Shown here piece after piece: positions 57,904 to 64,000 of a stretch of 64,000 bases of DNA. How positions within the stretch are numbered: position 1 is the stretch's first letter; each line of letters opens with the position of its first letter. The stretch covers positions 3,926,501 to 3,990,500 of the forward strand of contig NZ_CP061204.1 in the NCBI RefSeq assembly GCF_014621775.1, given 5' to 3'. Source of the DNA: Stenotrophomonas sp. 169 (lineage in GTDB: Bacteria > Pseudomonadota > Gammaproteobacteria > Xanthomonadales > Xanthomonadaceae). The position numbers and the translations under genes are program-made. The notes beneath the pieces were generated by a model. That model made no database searches. It worked only from the letters and a program-made list of their open reading frames with translations, and was not told where the DNA came from.

Positions 57904-57972
57904 CTACCGACTGCCGCTATTTGATAGATCGCTTGGCGAAACGCATCCTCCAGTCCTAACTTCCATCTCAAA
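57904..57972 (-). pseudogene. Remnant of a Gly-rich RHS-type toxin tail
   Basis: FEMEVRTGGCVSPSDLS is a diverged copy of FEMGAGIGGGVSPGELS at 55054-55209. Both stand in the same orientation directly before an immunity-like gene. The 57.9 kb copy has lost its upstream frame. Confidence 0.5.
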
Positions 57973-58182
57973 ACCGGTAGCCCTCCAAATGCTTGTCAAC
58001 GTCTTCAGCGGTGGGCAGTTTTTACTTCGTCAGCCAGCCATCACTAACTATCCTTTCCTAATGAGCGTTGGGATTAGGATCATGCTTCAGGGGCTAGAAG
58101 ACCAATCTATCGGGGACTCTAAATCCTCGCTCCATTGAATGTGTTGGTCGCGCTCCCACTCCTTGGATTTCGGAGATTAATT

Positions 58183-58377
58183 TTAATTCTCGTGCCACTT
58201 TAGAATTATTATTAATCTTCCACATATCCATTGACATACCGGGAACCAAATGACGGCAAATACGACGCTTGCGCCTGAATATTTCGACAAGGCTGCCCAA
58301 GCGGTGAACAATCCCGCCATGAATATAAAAAGGAAGAATGTGTGAATGGCAATCTTCCGTTTCTTTTCCGTTTTCAT
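58183..58377 (-). CDS. Small two-span membrane protein, immunity-like (64 residues)
   Basis: Starts MKTEKKRKIAIHTFFLFIF, with spans IAIHTFFLFIFMAGLFTAW and SVVFAVIWFPVCQWICGRL. The ATG overlaps the TGA of an upstream toxin tail (ATGA), so the toxin-immunity reading is consistent. Confidence 0.55.
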   Translation of the reverse strand: MKTEKKRKIAIHTFFLFIFMAGLFTAWAALSKYSGASVVFAVIWFPVCQWICGRLIIILKWHEN

Positions 58378-58514
58378 TTTTTCCACGGCGTCTGCCTGAT
58401 CGTGGGCATACCTGCACCTGGTGCCGCGCACAAATTATCGTCCTTTTGAAGGAAGTCCGCTATCCCGTCTCTGTCGCAGTCAATTTCTGCACACCCCATC
58501 ACCTCGGCCTCCAA
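58374..58514 (-). pseudogene. Displaced RHS toxin tail fused to the truncated N-terminal RHS part
   Basis: Frame reading EVMGCAEIDCDRDGIADFLQ then KDDNLCAAPGAGMPTIRQTP and WKK stop. It overlaps the immunity-like gene start (ATGA). It lies directly after the point where the RHS N-terminal frame ends, in another frame, so a fusion followed by a frameshift is likely. Confidence 0.55.
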
Positions 58515-59122
58515 GAAAGTAGTAACAAGCGATAGCCACCGTCAGGGTTACGGACGATGTACGAAATGGGCTGCGCCTTATCCTCGAACCATTGGCCTGA
58601 AGCAGCGTCACGCAGGTAGCGCACGCGTCTTCCGTCGGTCCGCTGGGCCCAGAGGACATCTCCATTCTGAGATGGCACCAGCGACAAGTCGAAATTGCTC
58701 AGCCAGTGGTTACCAAAGATGCCGGTGGCGCTCCAGTGGTGATTGTATGTTCGCGCAAGAAACAGGCCCATCTCGCCTACTGACGAAAAATCCAGTTCGT
58801 GCTCTACCTTGTTGCCGGTGTAAAGCACGACCGGGTTGCCACCGGTCTCGCCGTCTCCGTCGCAGCCCTTGCGGTGATCGGTTTCCTGTGACTTCGCTGT
58901 CCGGGCCAAGCGCGCTGCCAGAGGCGCACCGATGCCCCGCTCCATGCGGTGACTCAACCCGGGCGTGTACGTTTCTCCCCAACGCTTGGCCCACACCTCG
59001 ACTCGAGGGTCCTCGGGCTTTTTTTCCTTGCTGGGGTCCAGTGCGGCGGCGCTGAAATGCCAGAAAAAAGGCGCCAGCATCAATCCACGATAGAAACCAG
59101 TCCGGTTCGGGGTACGTGCCAT
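58499..59122 (-). pseudogene. N-terminal fragment of an RHS protein
   Basis: Frame of 207 residues. A hydrophobic N-terminal stretch (FYRGLMLAPFFWHFSAAAL) is followed by the start of an RHS protein: GNPVVLYTGNKVEHELDFSS, FLARTYNHHWSATGIFGNHW and VRNPDGGYRLLL. It ends at LSWRPR stop, where an intact RHS would continue for over 1000 residues. The core between this and 56845 is missing and is replaced by small immunity-like genes. Confidence 0.75.
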
Positions 59123-59400
59123 GCGTCTCGTCCTTTCTCTTTTCCCAGAGCGTCTTGCTCAGGCGCAGGCCTTGACTAAAACCGACGGTCTCCCAGCGCA
59201 CTTCCAGAAATCGCGCATCTTCATGCAGCGTCCACCCATTCAGCTCCCAAGCCATAAATCGCCGAGCTGATCTGGATTCCCCTGCTCCCACCCCACGGGG
59301 TGTGCTTGGCAGCACTGAGCGAAGGCCATATCCTGCCCGCCGCACGTACCCTCTACGCCACGCGCTGATCTCCAGCGCGCGCCTGCCTCAAGGACACCGG
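59123..59400. other. Region upstream of the RHS fragment
   Basis: No assured gene. One minus-strand frame from the ATG at 59255 (MAWELNGWTLHEDARFLEVR) looks protein-like but has no independent stop before the RHS start; it could be the end of a neighbouring gene fused out of frame. Confidence 0.3.
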
Positions 59401-59961
59401 ATGTCATCAGCCCCTCCTACCCTCGGCGCTCCCCGCATGACGCCGCCGCGCACGGATTTCGTGCGTCCGCTGGCCCTGACCACGTTGCTGGTCTGCGCGG
59501 CGATGGTGCTGTGGTTTCTGTTCCAGGCGCTGCTGGCCTGGCCGCTGGGTGCCAGCCATCCGTGGCAGCTGCTGGTGGACGCCGCGACCGAACATGACTG
59601 GCCACGCAGCCTGCGCTGGATGCTGGCCCACCTCGTGTTGACCAGCCTGCTGATGGGCGCCGTGTGCGTGCCTTCGCTGGTCTCCAGCTGGGGCCTTTAC
59701 AAAGGCACCCGATGGGGACTGATCAGTTACGTCTGGCTGCTGGTCATCACCGGCATCGGCAATATCGGCGTGGCGTGGTGGCTTGACCGCGTGGCGGCCG
59801 CGCTGATCATGAAGCTGGGTGACGCGCCAGTTGTCGAAGAGCTGCAGGCCCAGCGCCTGCTGTTCACCTTCACCGTGCTCGGCAGCTGCGTGCTGTTCGC
59901 CGCGCTGCAGGGCTGGCTGGCGTGGCGATTGATGCGTCCGGATATCCGTTCGCGCTACTGA
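59401..59961 (+). CDS. Four-span inner membrane protein of unknown function
   Basis: Protein of 186 residues with membrane spans at about 22-45, 70-96, 105-125 and 160-180. No family motif recognised. ATG 59401 chosen (the longer frame to 59302 reads into non-coding sequence). It precedes the exported Cys-rich protein by 41 bases and may share its transcript. Confidence 0.6.
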   Translation: MSSAPPTLGAPRMTPPRTDFVRPLALTTLLVCAAMVLWFLFQALLAWPLGASHPWQLLVDAATEHDWPRSLRWMLAHLVLTSLLMGAVCVPSLVSSWGLYKGTRWGLISYVWLLVITGIGNIGVAWWLDRVAAALIMKLGDAPVVEELQAQRLLFTFTVLGSCVLFAALQGWLAWRLMRPDIRSRY

Positions 59962-60002
59962 AGCCGTTGCTCTGTCTTTTTCTGTTTTCCCTGGAGTCCC
60001 CC

Positions 60003-61286
60003 ATGTCACTGAAAACGCCTGTGCGCCTGCTGCGCGCGTTGCTCCCCTTTGCCCTGCTGGCCGCCACGGGCAGCCTCGCTGCGCAGGACTGCGCGGTGTA
60101 TGACGACGCCACCTGCGGTAACCAGCTGTACACCGCCGAAGCACCGCAACTGCAGCGCTGGTGCGAGCAGGGCACGATGGCCGCGTGCAGCGGGCTGCTG
60201 CGCGAGTGGACCAGTGAGGCGCGCAGTGCCGACACGCGCCCGCAGAATGATGACCCGGTGCTGCAGGAACCCGCTGTGTGCAAGGAAGCGGATCCTGCCT
60301 TCGATGAGCAGGCGTGCGAGGAGGCAGCCAAGGCGGCCCTGTCCAAGGCGATGGGGATGGCCCTCGTCGGTATCTTCGACCAGCGGCAGATCGTACTGCC
60401 GGCTGCACGCCGGCAGACACTGCAGCAGCTTTGCCTGGCACACCCGGAAGGGGAGTTCTGCCGCGAGGTCGCGCAGGCGCAGTGGACGGCCGGCAGCTAC
60501 GACACGGCGCTGGCCGCGCTGAAGGCCGGCTGCGCGGGTGGCGATGAAAGCGCCTGTGAACTGCACGCACCGCTGCAGTCACTGGGCACCGCGCCGCGGC
60601 CGCTGCCTGCCACTGCGGTCCCCTGCGGCGAGTACAGCAGCGAAGGCGGCATGCTGGATACGCTGGAGTTCGGCGATGGCGGGCTGGCGGGGTTCGGCCT
60701 CGGTGACCATGCCCGGGCACGGTTGGAAGACGGCGCGATCCGGATCCGCCACGACAAGGGCGGCGACTTCGTGTTCAAGGCGTTGGCCGGTGGGCATCTG
60801 GTCGGCATGGACGATTGGACGCAGATGCGGGTCTACCGCCGCGTCGGCGGTGCTGCGCAGTGCAGCCCGGCCGTGGTGTTCAAGGCCGTGCCGCTGCCGC
60901 AGGATTGCCCTGGTGCGACCGCTGAGGGCGCGGCGGAGGCGTGCTGCGCAGCGGGGCGGCTGCAGGGCTGCAACGTGCTGGGGAACCAGCTGGCGCTGGA
61001 CGAAAAGTGGCCGCAGGCCGCCACGCACTACCAGACGGTATGCCGTGCCGGTGTGCGCGAAGGCTGCGAGAACCTGGTCAGCGCGCAGGACAGCAGTGCC
61101 GAGGTGGACGCGCGTGCAGCCCTGGAGCACCTGTGCAAGGCCGATGCCAGCGGCACGGCCGTGGCCTGCGACGTCCTGGCCACGACCAACTGGGACATGA
61201 TCGCGATGGGCCGGATGCTGCAGGAAGCAGCCGACGACGTGGCCGAACCTGAGGCGCCTGCGCGCACTCGCAACCATAAGCGGTAA
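60003..61286 (+). CDS. Exported cysteine-rich protein of unknown function
   Basis: Protein of 427 residues with a signal peptide (about 1-26, ending SLAAQD). It has more than 20 cysteines, many in C-x(n)-C pairs such as RWCEQGTMAACSGLL, LKAGCAGGDESACELH and AEACCAAGRLQGCNVLG. These look like helical Sel1/SLR-type repeats stabilised by disulfides in the periplasm, with a beta-rich domain (residues about 215-300) between them. Function unknown. SMAG-like repeats follow. Confidence 0.65.
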   Translation: MSLKTPVRLLRALLPFALLAATGSLAAQDCAVYDDATCGNQLYTAEAPQLQRWCEQGTMAACSGLLREWTSEARSADTRPQNDDPVLQEPAVCKEADPAFDEQACEEAAKAALSKAMGMALVGIFDQRQIVLPAARRQTLQQLCLAHPEGEFCREVAQAQWTAGSYDTALAALKAGCAGGDESACELHAPLQSLGTAPRPLPATAVPCGEYSSEGGMLDTLEFGDGGLAGFGLGDHARARLEDGAIRIRHDKGGDFVFKALAGGHLVGMDDWTQMRVYRRVGGAAQCSPAVVFKAVPLPQDCPGATAEGAAEACCAAGRLQGCNVLGNQLALDEKWPQAATHYQTVCRAGVREGCENLVSAQDSSAEVDARAALEHLCKADASGTAVACDVLATTNWDMIAMGRMLQEAADDVAEPEAPARTRNHKR

Positions 61287-61308
61287 GCCGCCTGCGGTGA
61301 TGCAGGTC

Positions 61309-61485
61309 GGTAGTGCCGGGCCACGCTCGGCGAGCGCGCAGCGCGGCCTGCGTCGGGCACCTCGGTGCCTGAGCCACTCCGCCGAGCGCGGCTCGGCGCT
61401 ACCGTCAGGATGCGGGCCTGCGTCGGGCACCTCGGTGCCTGAGCCACTCCGCCGAGCGCGGCTCGGCGCTACCGTCAGGATGCCG
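61309..61485. repeat. SMAG-like repeat followed by two tandem 70-base units
   Basis: A single element at 61309-61334 (GGTAGTGCCGGGCC) precedes two direct copies of a 70-base unit, 61346-61415 and 61416-61485, that differ at one base. Each unit holds a GGCACC/GGTGCC hairpin and the palindrome GCCGAGCGCGGCTCGGC. A few bases of a third unit follow. Confidence 0.85.
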
Positions 61486-61524
61486 GCCTGCAGCGGGTGA
61501 CGGGCACCGGCTAAACTGCACGGC

Positions 61525-62421
61525 ATGAACGAATTCGACCGTGTACGCGCCTACCTCACCGACCTGCAGGACCGCATCTGCGCCGCCATCGAGGGCGCCG
61601 ACGGCCAGGCTCGATTCCAGGAAGACCAGTGGCAGCGCGCCGAGGGGGGCGGTGGCCGCACCCGTATCCTGCGCGATGGCGCGGTGTTCGAGCAGGCCGG
61701 CATCGGCTTTTCCGACGTGGCCGGCAGCCGCCTGCCGCCTTCCGCATCGGCCAACCGTCCGGAGCTGGCGGGCGCCACCTGGCGGGCCACTGGCGTGTCG
61801 CTGGTGTTCCATCCGCTCAACGCCATGGTGCCGACCACCCACGCCAACGTGCGCTTCTTCCAGGCGCAGCGCGATGGTGAGACGGTAGCCAGCTGGTTCG
61901 GCGGCGGCTTCGACCTGACGCCGTTCTACCCCTTCGACGAAGACGTGCAGCACTGGCACGGCACCGCCCGCGACCTGTGCGCGCCCTTCGGGCCGGAGCG
62001 GTATCCCGCCCACAAGCGCTGGTGCGATGAATACTTCTTCCTGCGCCACCGCAACGAGACGCGTGGCGTCGGCGGGCTGTTCTTCGATGACCTGCACGGC
62101 GACTTCGAGCGGGATTTCGATTACCTGCGTGCGGTCGGTGATGGCTTCCTCGATGCCTACCTGCCGATCGTGCAGCGCCGCAAGGACACCGTGCATGGCG
62201 AGCGCGAGCGCGAGTTCCAGCTGTACCGCCGGGGCCGCTACGTGGAGTTCAACCTGGTCTACGACCGCGGCACGTTGTTCGGGCTGCAGAGCGGTGGCCG
62301 CAGCGAAAGCATCCTGATGAGCCTGCCGCCGCGCGTACGCTGGGAGTACGGGTTCGAGCCGGAGGCCGGCAGTGCCGAGGCGCGGCTCGCGGATTACCTG
62401 GTGCCGCGCGACTGGGTGTGA
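61525..62421 (+). CDS. hemF: Oxygen-dependent coproporphyrinogen III oxidase
   Basis: Haem synthesis enzyme of 298 residues that decarboxylates coproporphyrinogen III in the cytoplasm. Motifs: [48 protein letters not shown] and [19 protein letters not shown]. Length and order match E. coli HemF (299). The 3' end is followed by a repeat-rich region. Confidence 0.93.
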   Translation: MNEFDRVRAYLTDLQDRICAAIEGADGQARFQEDQWQRAEGGGGRTRILRDGAVFEQAGIGFSDVAGSRLPPSASANRPELAGATWRATGVSLVFHPLNAMVPTTHANVRFFQAQRDGETVASWFGGGFDLTPFYPFDEDVQHWHGTARDLCAPFGPERYPAHKRWCDEYFFLRHRNETRGVGGLFFDDLHGDFERDFDYLRAVGDGFLDAYLPIVQRRKDTVHGEREREFQLYRRGRYVEFNLVYDRGTLFGLQSGGRSESILMSLPPRVRWEYGFEPEAGSAEARLADYLVPRDWV

Positions 62422-62489
62422 GGCAGGGGGCGGTGGCGCGGCTGTAATGGGTGATGGCGGGGGGACGACAGCCGGAGACAGTCGAAGCC

Positions 62490-62533
62490 AGCCGACTGAA
62501 GTCGGCTCTACCGGTCGGCTCTACCGGTCGGCG
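62490..62533. repeat. Second palindromic repeat family with short tandem repeats
   Basis: A palindrome AGCCGACT-GA-AGTCGGCT (62490-62507) is followed by two exact copies of TCGGCTCTACCGG (62502-62514 and 62515-62527) and a partial third. It is unrelated in sequence to the SMAG-like elements. Confidence 0.7.
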
Positions 62534-62563
62534 CCATCAGTCGGCGCTGCGTACCGGGGCTGG

Positions 62564-62603
62564 AAATAAAAAGCCCCGCTGACCAGGGGGAGGTCAACGG
62601 GGC
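62564..62603 (-). terminator. Intrinsic terminator of polA and/or the adjacent sRNA
   Basis: On the minus strand a 12-bp stem (GCCCCGTTGACC / GGTCAGCGGGGC, one U-G pair, 7-base loop) is followed by TTTTTATTT. It is the best intrinsic terminator in the window and ends any transcript coming from polA or from the structured region between. Confidence 0.85.
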
Positions 62604-62690
62604 CGGGGAACGGGTGCTTGGGGAGGAGCCCCCGTTCCAAGATCTTCTCCAGGGGATGGGAGAGATCCACAACAGGCGTTGCGCCTGTTG
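62564..62690 (-). ncRNA. Probable small RNA downstream of polA
   Basis: About 125 bases. A 5' hairpin with a 9-bp perfect stem (CAACAGGCG/CGCCTGTTG, loop CAA, 62670-62690), a middle hairpin with stem GGAACGGG/CCCGTTCC (62607-62614 with 62631-62638) whose loop contains CUCCUCCCC, and a strong terminator. A -10 TATAGC (62694-62699) lies at the right distance, with a weak -35 TTCATC 17 bases before it. The place next to polA is where Spot 42 sits in enterobacteria and ErsA in Pseudomonas. The C-rich loop could pair with ribosome sites. Alternatively it is only the polA 3' UTR. Confidence 0.6.
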
Positions 62691-62809
62691 ATGGCTATAA
62701 AAGCACTACGAACATTGATGAATCGTGAAGGCGGCCCATTTAGCCTTTCCTGCCCCGTGCAATATTCATCGTTTAGTCAGACTGTCGCGGCAGCAGACGT
62801 ATTCAGGCT

Positions 62810-64000
62810 TCAATGCGCCTCGTCCCAGTTGAGTCCATGGCCCGTGTCGACCACCAGCGGAACCCGCAACTGAGCTGCCTGCGAAATGTGTTTGACGACC
62901 TCGGTACGCAGCTCGTCGATGTAGCCGGCCTCGCATTCGAAGACGAGTTCATCGTGCACCTGCAGGATCATCTTCGCCGGCGCGGCCGACTCGCGAAGCC
63001 AGGTATCCACCTTCACCATCGCCTTTTTGATGATGTCCGCCGCCGTGCCCTGCATCGGCGCATTGATCGCGGCACGCTCCGCGCCTGCCCGCAGCCCTTG
63101 GTTGCGTGCGTTGATGTCGTTCAGGTACAGGCGTCGGCCGAACAGCGTTTCCACGTAGCCCTGCTCACGCGCCTGTTGCCGCATCCTCTCCATGAAATCG
63201 CGCACGCCGGGGTAGCGGCTGAAGTACAGCGCCACGTAGTCCTGCGCCTGCCCGCGGTCGATGCCCAGGTTGCGCGCCAATCCGAAGGCGCTCATGCCGT
63301 ACATCAGCCCGAAGTTGATCGCCTTCGCGGCACGTCGCTCGTTGCTGGTGACCTCCTCCAGGGAACGACCGAACACTTCTGCCGCGGTGGCGCGGTGCAC
63401 GTCCGCGCCCTGTTCGAATGCCCCCACCAGACCGGGGTCGCCAGACAGGTGCGCCATGATCCGCAGTTCGATCTGCGAGTAGTCGGCCGCCAACAACAGC
63501 TTGCCTTCCGGCGCGATGAACGCGCGGCGGATACGGCGGCCGTCTTCCGTTCGGATCGGGATGTTCTGCAGGTTCGGGTCGGATGACGACAGGCGGCCCG
63601 TGGCGGCGCCTGACTGGTGATAGCTGGTGTGTACGCGGCCGGTATCGGCGTTGATCATTTCCGGCAGCTTGTCGGTGTAGGTGCTGCGCAGCTTGGCCAG
63701 CCCGCGGTACTCCAGGATCACCCGCGGCAGTTCATGCTGCTCGGCGATCGCTTCCAGTGCCTCTTCGTTGGTGCTCGGCTGGCCCTTGGGCGTCTTCACC
63801 AGCGCAGGCAGCTTCAGCTCGTCGAACAACACCGCCTGCAGCTGCTTGGGCGAATCCAGGTTGAAGCTGCGGCCGGCCAGCTCGGTGGCCTTCTGCTGGG
63901 CGGCCAGCATGCGCGTGGACAGGTCCTGGCTCTGTCGCCGCAGCTCCGCCATGTCCACTTGCACGCCATGGGCCTCGATGCGGGTCAGCACCGGTACCAG
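62810..64000 (-). CDS. polA: DNA polymerase I, C-terminal part (runs off the window)
   Basis: Polymerase domain of DNA polymerase I; the gene continues beyond 64000. Visible motifs: motif [14 protein letters not shown], motif [21 protein letters not shown], motif [10 protein letters not shown]. The thumb [18 protein letters not shown] is also present. About 396 codons are in the window. It fills gaps and removes RNA primers. The stop at 62810 is followed by the probable sRNA region and a terminator. Confidence 0.95.
   Translation of the reverse strand: MVPVLTRIEAHGVQVDMAELRRQSQDLSTRMLAAQQKATELAGRSFNLDSPKQLQAVLFDELKLPALVKTPKGQPSTNEEALEAIAEQHELPRVILEYRGLAKLRSTYTDKLPEMINADTGRVHTSYHQSGAATGRLSSSDPNLQNIPIRTEDGRRIRRAFIAPEGKLLLAADYSQIELRIMAHLSGDPGLVGAFEQGADVHRATAAEVFGRSLEEVTSNERRAAKAINFGLMYGMSAFGLARNLGIDRGQAQDYVALYFSRYPGVRDFMERMRQQAREQGYVETLFGRRLYLNDINARNQGLRAGAERAAINAPMQGTAADIIKKAMVKVDTWLRESAAPAKMILQVHDELVFECEAGYIDELRTEVVKHISQAAQLRVPLVVDTGHGLNWDEAH

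Noticed and set aside
59120..59255. Frame starting MAWELNGWTLHEDARFLEVR upstream of the RHS fragment
   Set aside because: Looks natural but has no stop of its own before the RHS frame and no recognised homolog; kept only as a note in the gap entry.

Overview
The window is a dense, high-GC stretch of a gammaproteobacterial chromosome that looks like Stenotrophomonas or a close Xanthomonadaceae relative. The evidence is the gene content (an aryl-polyene/xanthomonadin-type pigment cluster, a HemF, CydAB and YcgL set, RHS loci) and the many short palindromes of the GTAGCGCCGAGC...GCTCGGCG type, which resemble the SMAG/REP repeats of S. maltophilia. The assignment is an inference from motifs; no 16S gene, tRNA, CRISPR array or intact transposase was seen.

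Layout. 1-570 is a repeat-filled intergenic region. 570-12,622 holds housekeeping and stress genes: ferredoxin-NADP reductase, a YadGH-type ABC exporter, a divergent CPBP-like membrane protein, a ketopantoate-reductase-family enzyme, an SDR protein, TatD, HrpB helicase, RluE, an exported methyltransferase-like protein and an aldo/keto reductase. 12,722-15,415 is one large unrecognised protein. 15,493-16,852 is an Rrf2-type regulator coupled to a thioredoxin-reductase-like flavoprotein, with a perfect operator-like palindrome at the regulator start. Then come a chemotaxis receptor, a LysR/MFS/DkgB group, a hydrolase, the protein acetyltransferase Pat, MgtE, a KefB/KefC-type antiporter, a 1111-residue membrane ankyrin protein and YcgL.

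33,168-48,326 (minus strand) is a nearly complete aryl polyene operon in the order C-D-E-F-G-HI-J-J'-lyase-K-L-M-N-O-P-Q-R, with almost every gene overlapping the next. H and I (adenylating ligase and dehydratase) are fused, J is split into glycosyltransferase and acyltransferase, and a MIO-type aromatic amino acid ammonia-lyase is inserted before K. Together they would activate an aryl acid, extend it on two ACPs with KS/CLF, KR and DH enzymes, and export the product with MMPL, LolA-like and lipoprotein factors. It is followed divergently by cydAB (cyanide-insensitive type bd oxidase) and a secreted DPP IV-type peptidase.

53,999-59,122 is AT-richer and decayed: an RHS polymorphic-toxin locus with a truncated N-terminal part, a 3' core broken by a frameshift and an in-frame amber codon, a last toxin domain that could be a permuted papain-like enzyme with a lipoprotein immunity candidate, and several displaced toxin tails each abutting a small (mostly membrane) immunity-like gene. 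The window closes with two uncharacterised membrane/exported proteins, hemF, a probable small RNA next to polA, and the 3' part of polA.

The points I consider most worth following are the polA-adjacent sRNA with a C-rich loop, the RHS toxin/immunity graveyard, the ammonia-lyase inside the pigment operon, the structured leader of mgtE, the 36-bp perfect palindrome between mgtE and pat, and the Rrf2 operator.
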